Shown: positions 9,070-17,617, numbered from the stretch's first letter. The stretch: 36,196 bases of DNA from CANGTU01 sp046336655 (GCA_046336655.1 JBKDGH010000154.1:1-36196), one strand, 5' to 3'. Notes: a model not told the origin generated them from the sequence alone. Translations and numbers: made by a program.

Positions 9070-10869
9070 ATGGGAGCACACGAACACGCCCACGGTCACG
9101 ATCACAGCCACGATCACGGCCACGCACATCACAAGGAGAGCTTCGTATCGAAGTACATCTTCTCGCAGGATCACAAAATGATCTCCAAGCAGTTTTTGAT
9201 CACTGCTATCTTTATGGGGATCATCGCAGTGTTACTGTCTGTCTTCTTCCGCCTCCAGCTCGGCTGGCCCGGTGAAAGTTTCTCTGTACTGAATACCTTC
9301 CTCGGTGACCGCTGGGCACCGGACGGCGTTCTGGACCGCAACGCATACCTCGCGATTGTGACCATTCACGGTACCATCATGGTATTCTTCGTACTCACCG
9401 GTGGTCTGTCGGGAACCTTCGCGAACCTGCTTATTCCACTGCAGGTGGGCGCACGGGATATGGCCTCCGGCTTCCTGAATATGCTGTCATACTGGTTCTT
9501 CCTTGTATCCAGTGTGATCATGGTGGCGTCACTCTTTATTGAAGGCGGCGCGGCCTCCGGCGGATGGACCGTTTATCCCCCGCTCTCTGCATTGCCACAG
9601 GCGATGCCGGGTTCAGGTCTGGGTATGACGATGTGGCTTATTTCAATGACCCTCTTTGTGGCATCTTCGCTGCTGGGTGGTCTGAACTACATCGTAACCA
9701 TCATTAACCTTCGCACAAAAGGAATGAAAATGACCCGCCTGCCCCTCACCGTATGGGCGCTGCTGGTTACTGCGATTCTTGGCGTATTGTCGTTCCCGGT
9801 GCTCGTTTCCGCAGTGGTGCTGCTGATCATGGACCGCAGTTTTGGTACTGCGTTTTACCTGTCTGATATCTTTATCGGTGGGGAAGCCCTCGACGTTACC
9901 GGTGGTTCTCCGATCCTGTTCCAGCACCTGTTCTGGTTCCTCGGTCACCCGGAAGTGTACATCGTACTTCTTCCTGCACTGGGTATTTCGTCTGAAATCA
10001 TTTCTACCAACAGCCGCAAGCCGATCTTCGGTTACAAGGCGATGGTGGGTTCTATTCTTGCAATCGGTTTCCTCTCGTTCATCGTGTGGGGTCACCACAT
10101 GTACGTGACTGGTATGAATCCGTTCATCGGTTCAGTATTCGTGTTCACTACACTGCTTATTGCGATTCCGTCTGCGGTGAAGGCGTTCAACTACATCACC
10201 ACTTTGTGGCAGGGTAATATCCGCTTTACTCCTGCAATGCTGTTCTCCATTGGTCTCGTGTCTACGTTCGTGACAGGTGGTCTGACGGGTATCATCCTCG
10301 CTGACTCAGCGCTCGACGTGAACGTGCACGACACCTACTTCGTAGTGGCGCACTTCCACATCGTAATGGGTATGTCTGCGATCTTCGGTATGCTGGCCGG
10401 TATCTATCACTGGTTCCCGAGAATGTACGGACGCATGCTGAACACGAAACTCGGATACGCGCACTTCTGGCTTACGCTGGTATGCGGTTTCGGGGTGTTC
10501 TTCCCGATGCACTTCGTAGGTATGGCCGGCGCTCCACGTCGTTACTACAGCTACTCGACGTTTGAATTCCTCGAGAAAACGATGGACCTCAACCCGATTA
10601 TCTCCGTATTTGCGATCATCGGAGGTCTCGCTCAGCTGTTGTTCCTGTTCAACTTCTTCCACAGCATCTGGTTTGGACAGAAGGCCGTTCAGAACCCATG
10701 GGGCTCAAACACGCTCGAGTGGACTGCTCCGGTGGAGCACATGCACGGCAACTGGCCTGGTGCACTTCCTGAAGTTCACCGCTGGGCGTATGACTACAGC
10801 AACCCTGAGCACGAGGAAGATTTCGTTCCTCAGACCGTGCCGCTGAAACCCGGCGAGCATGCCCACTAA
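9070..10869 (+). CDS. coxA: Cytochrome c oxidase subunit I
   Basis: This 599-residue, 12-helix heme-copper oxidase catalytic subunit shows the CuB/cross-link motif H293-PEV-Y297, with Glu295 at the D-channel end as in type A1 enzymes. The CuB histidines are His342-His343 (HHMYVTG), and the HDTYFVVAHFHIVMG segment carries heme ligands. It reduces O2 to water with electrons from the CuA site of subunit II and pumps protons. The N-terminus is unusual-looking but seen in related proteins: ten His in residues 4-21, alternating with Glu, Asp, Ala and Gly; the C-terminus ends in GEHAH. Subunit III and IV genes do not follow. The operon appears to stop here, with a strong hairpin 22 nt after the stop. 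Confidence 0.96.
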   Translation: MGAHEHAHGHDHSHDHGHAHHKESFVSKYIFSQDHKMISKQFLITAIFMGIIAVLLSVFFRLQLGWPGESFSVLNTFLGDRWAPDGVLDRNAYLAIVTIHGTIMVFFVLTGGLSGTFANLLIPLQVGARDMASGFLNMLSYWFFLVSSVIMVASLFIEGGAASGGWTVYPPLSALPQAMPGSGLGMTMWLISMTLFVASSLLGGLNYIVTIINLRTKGMKMTRLPLTVWALLVTAILGVLSFPVLVSAVVLLIMDRSFGTAFYLSDIFIGGEALDVTGGSPILFQHLFWFLGHPEVYIVLLPALGISSEIISTNSRKPIFGYKAMVGSILAIGFLSFIVWGHHMYVTGMNPFIGSVFVFTTLLIAIPSAVKAFNYITTLWQGNIRFTPAMLFSIGLVSTFVTGGLTGIILADSALDVNVHDTYFVVAHFHIVMGMSAIFGMLAGIYHWFPRMYGRMLNTKLGYAHFWLTLVCGFGVFFPMHFVGMAGAPRRYYSYSTFEFLEKTMDLNPIISVFAIIGGLAQLLFLFNFFHSIWFGQKAVQNPWGSNTLEWTAPVEHMHGNWPGALPEVHRWAYDYSNPEHEEDFVPQTVPLKPGEHAH

Positions 10870-10890
10870 AGGATTTCATTTCATCGCAGT

Positions 10891-10922
10891 CGCCCGTACC
10901 TTCGCAACCGATGGTACGGGCG
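10891..10922 (+). terminator. Perfect 10-bp hairpin after coxA, overlapping the next promoter and start codon
   Basis: CGCCCGTACC (10891-10900) and GGTACGGGCG (10913-10922) are perfect inverted repeats with a 12-nt loop. The hairpin begins 22 nt after the coxA stop and could end the ACIII-cox transcript, though only a weak T-rich stretch (ATTGTGTGTTTA) follows it. It also covers the ATG at 10911 of the next gene. Confidence 0.55.
10897..10904 (+). promoter_or_regulatory. -7 promoter element TACCTTCG for the 10911 gene
   Basis: TACCTTCG matches the Bacteroidota -7 element TAnnTTTG with the C variant also seen before ruvB. It ends 6 nt before the ATG at 10911. It lies across the left arm and loop of the hairpin at 10891-10922. 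No clear -33 TTG is visible. Confidence 0.5.
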
Positions 10923-11552
10923 ATTGTGTGTTTAGGCATTTTCACGGCCTGCGGTGGCAACATAAGCGCGCAGAGCGTGAACCTGTCAGACTCGCTGCGC
11001 AATGTCTTTAGACAGCCTTTGACGCCCGTGCTCAAGCTCGACACGCGCAATTCGTTCATCACTGGAAGAAGCGCGCAGATATGGGGAGTTAAGGCAGGTG
11101 TCTCGTTCGGCAAGCGGTTCAATCTGGGACTGGCATATAGCTGGCTTCACACGGATATTTCAAAACCCCTTGCAGAGCCCAATGAAAATCTGAACGGATT
11201 CATCCGCCTGCGGTATTTCGGACCGTTTGCAGAATACACGTTTTATCGCAAGGGAAACTGGGAGGCCACCGTGCCATTGCAGCTCGGATTTGGAAGAAGT
11301 TTTCTCGCTGAAGAAACAGGTGAAATTCCAGGACGCCTCAATGAGGGCAATGTATTTCTCTACGAACCTGCAATGGTCGTGGACTACAAGATCCTCAATC
11401 TGATAGCCGTGGGTGGTGGAGTAGGATATCGCCTTATGCTTGTAAATAACCGCAATCTGGATCAGCGGTTCACTGCGCCGGTGTACACGATCCGCTTGCG
11501 CGTGCTGCTGGATGAATGGGTGAAAATGGGTCAGCGCATTGTGGAAGAATAG
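10911..11552 (+). CDS. Predicted secreted / outer-membrane beta-barrel protein, function unknown
   Basis: I do not recognise a named family. The 213-residue product begins with a short signal-like segment (hydrophobic residues 4-11, likely cleavage near NISAQ). The rest alternates polar and hydrophobic residues in strand-length stretches separated by turns (for example IWGVKAGVSFG, FNLGLAYSWLH, LIAVGGGVGYRLMLV, VYTIRLRVLL), the pattern of a small outer-membrane barrel of about eight strands. The ATG at 10911 is chosen because it is the only start that keeps a signal peptide, and a -7 promoter element sits 6 nt upstream. It lies between coxA and ruvB on the same strand but probably has its own transcript. 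Confidence 0.75.
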   Translation: MVRAIVCLGIFTACGGNISAQSVNLSDSLRNVFRQPLTPVLKLDTRNSFITGRSAQIWGVKAGVSFGKRFNLGLAYSWLHTDISKPLAEPNENLNGFIRLRYFGPFAEYTFYRKGNWEATVPLQLGFGRSFLAEETGEIPGRLNEGNVFLYEPAMVVDYKILNLIAVGGGVGYRLMLVNNRNLDQRFTAPVYTIRLRVLLDEWVKMGQRIVEE

Positions 11553-11596
11553 CGATCCCACCAGGTGTGAATATGAGGTTTTAACCGTTAGCCAAC

Positions 11597-11604
11597 TATC
11601 TTCG
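11597..11604 (+). promoter_or_regulatory. -7 promoter element TATCTTCG for ruvB, predicting a leaderless mRNA
   Basis: TATCTTCG ends 4 nt before the ruvB ATG (11609). In Bacteroidota transcription starts about 5-7 nt after this element, so the first base of the mRNA would be at or next to the ATG. The identical 8-mer with identical 4-nt spacing precedes the aminopeptidase P gene. No clear -33 element is seen. Confidence 0.6.
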
Positions 11605-11608
11605 GACC

Positions 11609-12628
11609 ATGAGTGATTTCGATATCAGGGAAGAGGCCGAACAGCCCACTGACAAGGATCTGGACAGGGTCCTTCGACCCAGATCATTCGGTGATTTCAC
11701 CGGACAAATGCAGGTGCTGGAGAATCTTGAGATTTTCGTGAAGGCCGCCCTCCTGCGCAGCGAATCACTTGATCACGTGCTGCTCCACGGCCCGCCCGGA
11801 TTGGGTAAAACGACCCTCGCTTACATCATTTCCAATGAAATGGGCGTGAGCATTAAAACCACTTCAGGGCCTGTGCTCGATAAGCCGGCTGACCTCGCCG
11901 GATTGCTCACCAACCTCGAGCCAAATGATGTGCTTTTCATTGACGAGATTCACCGGCTGAGTCCGGTGGTGGAGGAGTACCTCTATTCAGCGATGGAGGA
12001 TTTTTCAATAGACCTTGTCATTGACACCGGACCGAATGCCCGTTCGGTACAGATCAAACTCAATCCTTTTACTCTTGTTGGTGCCACCACCCGATCGGGA
12101 CTGCTCACTGCTCCGCTGCGCGCGCGTTTCGGAATCAATGCACGACTGCAGTATTATGATTCAAAAACACTGACTGATATCGTGGAGCGCAGTGCGGGCA
12201 TTCTTAACATCACCATCAGTGGTGAAGCGGCGTATGAAATTGCCCGCAGAAGCCGCGGTACTCCACGTATTGCTAATGCGCTCTTGCGCCGTGTGCGCGA
12301 TTTTGCACAGATCAAAGGCGACGGTACTATTCAGCTTGACATCACACAGTTCGCGCTTAACGCGCTGAATGTGGATACCCACGGATTGGATGAAATGGAC
12401 AACAAGATTCTTGTGACCATTCTCGATAAATTCAACGGCGGTCCTGTCGGCCTGACCACCATTGCCACTGCAGTGGGCGAGGATGCCGGCACCATCGAAG
12501 AAGTGTACGAGCCATTCCTTATTCAGGAGGGATTTCTCATCCGCACGCCGCGGGGCAGGCAGGTGACGGAACTCACCTACCGCCACCTGGGCAAAATGCG
12601 CAAACCCGGAGCGGGTCAGCTGTTCTGA
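11609..12628 (+). CDS. ruvB: Holliday junction branch migration helicase RuvB
   Basis: The 339-residue protein is a standard-length RuvB, the hexameric AAA+ motor that, with RuvA, drives branch migration of Holliday junctions in recombination repair. Walker A is GPPGLGKTT (61-69), Walker B is LFIDEIHR (109-116), and the sensor/arginine-finger region GATTRSGLLTAPLRARFG spans 158-175; the sensor 2 motif is RGTPRIANALLRR. The C-terminal winged helix ends with the RTPRGRQVTELTYRHL pattern. ruvA and ruvC are not nearby. The start is supported by the -7 element 4 nt upstream. Its TGA (12626-12628) directly abuts the stop of the convergent gene. Confidence 0.97.
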   Translation: MSDFDIREEAEQPTDKDLDRVLRPRSFGDFTGQMQVLENLEIFVKAALLRSESLDHVLLHGPPGLGKTTLAYIISNEMGVSIKTTSGPVLDKPADLAGLLTNLEPNDVLFIDEIHRLSPVVEEYLYSAMEDFSIDLVIDTGPNARSVQIKLNPFTLVGATTRSGLLTAPLRARFGINARLQYYDSKTLTDIVERSAGILNITISGEAAYEIARRSRGTPRIANALLRRVRDFAQIKGDGTIQLDITQFALNALNVDTHGLDEMDNKILVTILDKFNGGPVGLTTIATAVGEDAGTIEEVYEPFLIQEGFLIRTPRGRQVTELTYRHLGKMRKPGAGQLF

Positions 12629-12631
12629 TCA
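12626..12631. other. Back-to-back convergent stop codons in TGATCA
   Basis: The ruvB TGA (12626-12628, +) is followed directly by TCA (12629-12631), the TGA stop of the minus-strand BNR protein. The two genes have no intergenic base. A weak hairpin (GGTCAG / CTGATC, 12614-12630, one G-U pair) covers the junction; I see no strong terminator. Confidence 0.95.
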
Positions 12632-15600
12632 ATCCCACTTCGGCCAGCGGCCCGGAGTGTATGGCGCACCCGCCATTTCCATTCCTTCTTCCAGGATGCG
12701 CAATTCCTCATCGAGCTTGCGCAGGTCTTTCAGGAATTGCGTGAATTGCTTCGATGCTATCGCAAATGAATCGCGGTACATCTGCGGAATTTCGGAAGTG
12801 CTTTCAAACAAAGCATACTGCACCGTTCCCACACGACCACTGATGGATGGTTCGGTTTCCATTTCCCTGCGCGCTTTGGATGAATCACCGTAAAGTGAGT
12901 GAGTCAATCCGTTCAACACCTGTTGCAGGCGATGCGCTTCGGCCAGTTCCTTCGAAGGGTCAGCGGGCATGTCCACAATGACCTGACGGATGGCATCAAG
13001 GCGTTGTGCTATACCACCGGTGAGGTCGCCCGCAGCGCTGACTGCCTTGCTCAGTTCGGCCACACGTGTGCAGAATGCCACGTACTCCGCAGGGTTGTTC
13101 GGAATGGTGCTATTGCCCAATGATTTCACCGTGAAGGACTGCGGTGCAGTGAGTGCAGTGAGCACTCCGTTCTGCGACTTGTACAGCGTGGCAGTGTATT
13201 CACCAGGCGCGGCGAGATGGCCCTTTTCTTCTCCGCCAAACAGTTCGTCCGGACCGGGTGTATAGCGGTTGTTGTATGACGCCGGAGTGGCATAATGAAA
13301 ATCCCACACCATGCGCTGAAGTCCTGAAGAGGTGCCGGCGTCCAGATGGCGCACAGTATTGCCTTTGCTGTCGCGAATGGTGAGGATGTAGTGCGGTGGT
13401 ATCTCCTGATCTTCCATGCGCAGGCTGTCGATCGGCGGGTAATACACCTTTTGGTTTTTCTCGTATTTCGCTTTTTCTGCAACTTGTCTTTTTTGCTTGA
13501 GTGTCTTCAGTTCATTTTTGGTGTACACTGTAATCACAGCACCTACGGCAGGATTCGGTGCGGCATAGAAAGAGCTTCCCTGGTGGGCTTTGGCACGCAG
13601 ACCATAAGGCTGGCTTTCTACGAAGAGCAGGCTTTCTTTGACCGGAAGAATGACGGCTTCCTGATTGAGTTGCTCTGCCTTGAAGTGGCGCAGCGGAGTG
13701 TAGTCATCGAGTACATAAAACCCGCGACCGAATGTGCCGAGCACCAGGTCATTTTCACGGCGCTGTATTTCGATGTCGCGCACCGCTACCGTCGGCAATC
13801 CACTTCTCAATTGCATCCATGATTTGCCGCCATTTTGCGAAGCAAATACCCCAAACTCAGTGCCCACGAAGAGCAGATTCTTGTCCACGTGATCTTCTGC
13901 AATGGTATACACACTGCCGCGTTGCGGAAGGTCAGACTGAATCGCAGTCCATGTTTTTCCGAGGTCTGTAGTCTTCAGCACATACGGTTTGAAGTCGCCG
14001 TAGCGGTGATGATTGAAACATACGTATGCCGTGTTCTTATCATGAAGTGAAGCGATGATCTGGTTCACATAACTCTGCACGGGCACTCCCGGCAGGTTGT
14101 CGATTTTTCTCCAGTTCGCGCCGCCGTCTGTAGTCACATGAATCAAACCGTCGTCTGTTCCGGCCCACAGCAGGTTTTCATCCATTGTGGATTCTGCGAC
14201 CGTAGTGAGTTGTCCGAAGATATCCGTGCTTTGATTTTTTGCGACGGCATCCACGGACCACACCTTGCCCATGACTTCAAACGTATTGCGGTCAAGTTGT
14301 CTGGAGAGGTCCGGACTGATCGCTTTCCAGCTGCTGCCGCGGTTATCCGTGCGGAAGAGTTTGTTTGCCCCGAAGTACAATCGCTGCGGATTGTGGCTGC
14401 TGATGAGCAATGGTGCATCCCAGTTCCAGCGGTATGCGGGTTCATTTTCTCCTTCAATGGGTTTGATGAACAGCATCTCGCCGCTCTTCCGGTCGAAACG
14501 CACGAGGCCTCCGTACTGGCTCTGTGCGTAGATGATGTCCGGATTGGTAGGGTCTACCTGCGTTTCAAATCCATCGCCGGTGGACGTGGTGTACCAGTCT
14601 GCGTTTTCAATACCATTTACCGAAGTGGTTCGGCTCGGGCCGCCCAGACTGAGATTATCCTGAGTGCCGCCGTGGATGTGGTAGAATGGCAGTGCGTTGT
14701 CGGTGGACACTTTGTAAAACTGAGTGACCGGCAGATTGGGTTTGAAATGCCAGCTACCTGCAAAATCCCACGTTTCATACACGCCGCCGTCGCAGCCTAC
14801 CAACAGGTGATTGGTGTCGTTCGGGTCAATCCAGATGCAGTGATTGTCGATGTGCTTATTGATCTCTCCGAGGTTGCGCACAGATGATCCGCCGTCGTCA
14901 CTCACCTGGTAGTAGGTATCGGTAATGAAGATGCGGTCGGGATTCACCGGATCGCAGGTGAGTTCGTTGTAGTAATTGCCAGAAGTATAAAATCCGCTGC
15001 GCTTCTCCCACGCATCGCCACCGGAGGTGGAACGGTAGATGCCTCCTTTGCCGTCTTTCGCTTCTACCACTGCATACACGAGGCCTTTCTGTGCCTTGCT
15101 TGCATCAATGCCGATGCGGCCAATATCCCCTGAAGGCAATCCGCCGGACAGTTTCTTCCATGTCTTCCCGGCATCAGTGCTTTTGTAAAGCGCGGATTCA
15201 GGTCCGCCGCCGATGTAGGTAAACACCTTGCGCATGCGCTGGTGAAATGCTGCATAGAGTACATCCGGATTGTGCGGATCCATGATGAGGTTATTGCATC
15301 CGGTGTACGGACTTACGGAGTGAATGAGCGTCCATGAAGTGCCACCGTCGGTGGATTTATACACTCCGCGCTCGCCGCCTTCGCGCCATAGCGGTCCGTA
15401 GGCAGCCACGTACACTACATCGGAGTTGCGCGGGTCCACGACGATGTTGGCGATATGCTCACTTTCTTTCAAACCGGTGTTCGTCCAGCTCATGCCGCCG
15501 TCGGTGCTTTTATATACACCATCGCCATAGGCCACCGATCGCTGGTTGTTGTTTTCACCGGTTCCCACCCACACGATGTGCGGATGCGTGGGGTCCATAG

Positions 15601-15910
15601 TTACGCAGCCGATGGAATACGATCCCTGTGCATCGAACACGGGCTGATAGGTCACACCGTGATTGGTGGTCTTCCATACCCCGCCGGATGATGCCGCCAC
15701 GAAATACTCGCTGTGGTTTGACGGGTTGACTGCAAAGTCGGAGATGCGTCCTGAGGTGACTGCAGGCCCGACAGCGCGGAACGTGAGCGCGCCGAACGTC
15801 TCAGCGGTAATTGCAGGAGCGGGGGCAGCTGCCGTGGATTTCTTTTGAGAATGGCTGATCTGCGCGATAGAAAGTCCGGCACACAGCAGCAGAAGGGGAG
15901 TAATCCGCAT
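12629..15910 (-). CDS. Secreted BNR-repeat / sortilin-like beta-propeller protein
   Basis: The protein is 1093 residues from the ATG at 15910, chosen over an upstream start because MRITPLLLLCAGLSIAQ is a good signal peptide; the longer frame would bury it. At least eight Asp-box (BNR) motifs of type S-x-D-x-G-x-x-W occur, for example STDGGMSWTN, STDGGTSWTL, STDAGKTWKK, TTDGGANWRK, TTDLGKTWTA and SQNGGKSWMQ. They indicate two seven- to ten-bladed propellers like the VPS10/sortilin or xyloglucanase fold. The remaining C-terminal ~350 residues include an Ig-like region and helices. Such proteins are common in Bacteroidota, often annotated as glycosyl hydrolases, but substrate and activity are usually unknown. 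It ends GRWPKWD with no recognisable T9SS sorting domain. Confidence 0.88.
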   Translation of the reverse strand: MRITPLLLLCAGLSIAQISHSQKKSTAAAPAPAITAETFGALTFRAVGPAVTSGRISDFAVNPSNHSEYFVAASSGGVWKTTNHGVTYQPVFDAQGSYSIGCVTMDPTHPHIVWVGTGENNNQRSVAYGDGVYKSTDGGMSWTNTGLKESEHIANIVVDPRNSDVVYVAAYGPLWREGGERGVYKSTDGGTSWTLIHSVSPYTGCNNLIMDPHNPDVLYAAFHQRMRKVFTYIGGGPESALYKSTDAGKTWKKLSGGLPSGDIGRIGIDASKAQKGLVYAVVEAKDGKGGIYRSTSGGDAWEKRSGFYTSGNYYNELTCDPVNPDRIFITDTYYQVSDDGGSSVRNLGEINKHIDNHCIWIDPNDTNHLLVGCDGGVYETWDFAGSWHFKPNLPVTQFYKVSTDNALPFYHIHGGTQDNLSLGGPSRTTSVNGIENADWYTTSTGDGFETQVDPTNPDIIYAQSQYGGLVRFDRKSGEMLFIKPIEGENEPAYRWNWDAPLLISSHNPQRLYFGANKLFRTDNRGSSWKAISPDLSRQLDRNTFEVMGKVWSVDAVAKNQSTDIFGQLTTVAESTMDENLLWAGTDDGLIHVTTDGGANWRKIDNLPGVPVQSYVNQIIASLHDKNTAYVCFNHHRYGDFKPYVLKTTDLGKTWTAIQSDLPQRGSVYTIAEDHVDKNLLFVGTEFGVFASQNGGKSWMQLRSGLPTVAVRDIEIQRRENDLVLGTFGRGFYVLDDYTPLRHFKAEQLNQEAVILPVKESLLFVESQPYGLRAKAHQGSSFYAAPNPAVGAVITVYTKNELKTLKQKRQVAEKAKYEKNQKVYYPPIDSLRMEDQEIPPHYILTIRDSKGNTVRHLDAGTSSGLQRMVWDFHYATPASYNNRYTPGPDELFGGEEKGHLAAPGEYTATLYKSQNGVLTALTAPQSFTVKSLGNSTIPNNPAEYVAFCTRVAELSKAVSAAGDLTGGIAQRLDAIRQVIVDMPADPSKELAEAHRLQQVLNGLTHSLYGDSSKARREMETEPSISGRVGTVQYALFESTSEIPQMYRDSFAIASKQFTQFLKDLRKLDEELRILEEGMEMAGAPYTPGRWPKWD

Positions 15911-15933
15911 GATGCAAAATGGTTGGTTGTGGT

Positions 15934-15941
15934 CAAATGTA
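15934..15941 (-). promoter_or_regulatory. -7 promoter element TACATTTG for the BNR protein
   Basis: Read on the minus strand this is TACATTTG, a perfect match to TAnnTTTG, 23 nt before the ATG at 15910. It implies a short leader of about 17 nt. The remaining sequence up to 16092 shows no other feature I can support. Confidence 0.5.
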
Positions 15942-16092
15942 CCAAGACAGCGCAACCGGCGGATAGAAAATACATGAGCGGAGAACTGGCGCTTGTTTGC
16001 AGGTCATTGTCAATACGCAAGTGACCTTACGCAGGAATAATGCGTGCACGAGAATGCGTAAAACATGTTGTGTGGTGAGGACACCACCAAAA

Positions 16093-16620
16093 TCACGCCT
16101 TCACAAACTGCACTTCCGCAAACAAGCGCACATCTTCTGATACAAGCAGTCCGCCTGCTTCGAGTGGTGCATTCCACGAAAGGTTCCAGTCGGTGCGGTT
16201 GATCTTGCCGCTCAGGGTGAATCCGGCCTTCAGATTGCCCCATGGGTCTTTGCCGATTCCGCCAAATTCTGCCTGAAGTGCTGCAGGCTTCGATACGCCG
16301 CGAATGGTGAGGTCGCCGTGCAACACGTAATTCTCGTCGTCTTTCTTCTCCAGACGGGTAGAGGCAAACGTGATTTTCGGGTGGTTAGCCGCATCGAAAA
16401 AGTCTGCGCTCTTCAGGTGCCCGTCGCGCTGCTCGTTGTTGGTGTTCACCGAATTGATGTCCGCTTCGAAGCTGATTTTCGCGGTGCTGAAGTCTTCTCC
16501 TTCAGTAGTCACTGATGCAGTGAAGGTCTGAAAGTACCCGGTCACGTTGGTGATCATCAGGTGCTTCACTTTAAATCCGATTTCGCTGTGTGTGGGATCG
16601 AGGTTCCAGTTGGTTGACAT
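16093..16620 (-). CDS. YceI family protein (lipocalin-like, isoprenoid-binding fold)
   Basis: The 175-residue protein begins MSTNWNLDPTHSEIGFKVKHL, the family's classic W-x-x-D-x-x-H-S-x-x-x-F-x-V-x-H pattern. It continues with the typical F-x-A-D-I-N-S-V-N-T-N-N-E-Q-R-D-G-H-L-K-S-A-D-F-F-D core (residues ~50-75, written here with separators). YceI proteins form an eight-stranded antiparallel barrel that binds polyisoprenoid chains. Many are periplasmic, but this one has no signal peptide from its natural start, so a cytoplasmic place is likely. An upstream ATG (16668) is rejected because the 16 extra residues are not family-like. GACATTTG (16637-16644, minus), one mismatch from the -7 element, is a weak promoter candidate. 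Confidence 0.92.
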   Translation of the reverse strand: MSTNWNLDPTHSEIGFKVKHLMITNVTGYFQTFTASVTTEGEDFSTAKISFEADINSVNTNNEQRDGHLKSADFFDAANHPKITFASTRLEKKDDENYVLHGDLTIRGVSKPAALQAEFGGIGKDPWGNLKAGFTLSGKINRTDWNLSWNAPLEAGGLLVSEDVRLFAEVQFVKA

Positions 16621-16715
16621 GTGCTTTAATTTTCGGCAAATGTCCGCCTGGCTTCCCGGCTGATTCATTGAGGTAGGTCAAGAAGTGCGCAACCTGCCGG
16701 AACGTCAGCGGAATG

Positions 16716-17537
16716 TTATTTCACCTGCGACATGACTACGGTATCAAACAGGCGGTCGCTCACTAACCAGCGGAAGAAGAGGAACAGCTTCGCGAATTTG
16801 CCGGTGGCATAGCGGGTGCGGGGACGGGCGCTGCGCACTGCTTTTGAAATGGTAGCAGCCACCACTTCCGGACCGGAGGCGTTGTTCTTGTCGTAATTCC
16901 GGTGTGAGGCGCGCTTCATTTTCTGCGCAAGTTCTGCGTATGCGCCATTGCCGGAACGCGCCATGAACGGGCCTATCATCACGTCTTCAAACTCGGTCTT
17001 GATCAGTCCGGGTTCGATTATCACTACCTGAACGCCCGTGCCTCTCAACTCGAGACGCAGGCAGTCCGACCATCCTTCCAGCGCGAACTTAGTGCTGTGA
17101 TACCATGCTCCCAGCGGAGTATGGATTTTTCCGCCCATGGAGGAGATGTTGATGATGGCGCCTGAGCGTTTACCCCGCATATGAGGCAACACCGCCTGTG
17201 TGACCCGAGCCAGACCGAACAGGTTGACTTCATACTGGCGGCGGGCATCGTCAATGGTGGTGTCTTCTACCGCGCCATAGATGGCATAGCCGGCATTGTT
17301 TATAAGCACATCAATTCGTCCTTCCGCTTGAATGAGGTGTGAAACGCAGTCGCGCACTTCTTCCCCGCTGGTCACATCCATCCGCATGGCGTGACCGCCC
17401 GCGGCAACGATGTCATTCATTTCGGCAACGCGTCGCGCCGTGCCATATACGATGTGTCCATCGGCCAGCAGACGCAAGGCTGTGGCTTTTCCGATGCCCG
17501 AACTCGCGCCTGTTACGAGGATGACTTTTTTATTCAT
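16716..17537 (-). CDS. Short-chain dehydrogenase/reductase (SDR family, classical type)
   Basis: The 273-residue classical SDR has the NAD(P)-binding motif TGASSGIG (9-16), NNAG (80-83), and catalytic Ser133, Tyr146 and Lys150 (Y-H-S-T-K). The basic RR at 35-36 after the second strand suggests NADPH preference. The C-terminal part, with FLFFRWLVSDRLFDTVVM, resembles the subset often annotated as short-chain dehydrogenases acting on lipids or retinol-like substrates, but the substrate cannot be read from sequence. It is followed 95 nt later on the same strand by the YceI gene. It is divergent from the sugar permease, with 80 nt between the two starts and no convincing -7 element for either. 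Confidence 0.92.
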   Translation of the reverse strand: MNKKVILVTGASSGIGKATALRLLADGHIVYGTARRVAEMNDIVAAGGHAMRMDVTSGEEVRDCVSHLIQAEGRIDVLINNAGYAIYGAVEDTTIDDARRQYEVNLFGLARVTQAVLPHMRGKRSGAIINISSMGGKIHTPLGAWYHSTKFALEGWSDCLRLELRGTGVQVVIIEPGLIKTEFEDVMIGPFMARSGNGAYAELAQKMKRASHRNYDKNNASGPEVVAATISKAVRSARPRTRYATGKFAKLFLFFRWLVSDRLFDTVVMSQVK

Positions 17538-17617
17538 AGGTCTAAGGGGGTAAGAATGACAATGATTTTTCGGTACTTAAACGCAGTGCAATACTTTACG
17601 GCCAGAAAAATAAGTGA

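Noticed and set aside
14138..14887. Long + strand open frame (249 codons) inside the BNR gene
   Set aside because: It lies antisense to well-supported BNR repeats, has no family pattern and is a codon-bias shadow.
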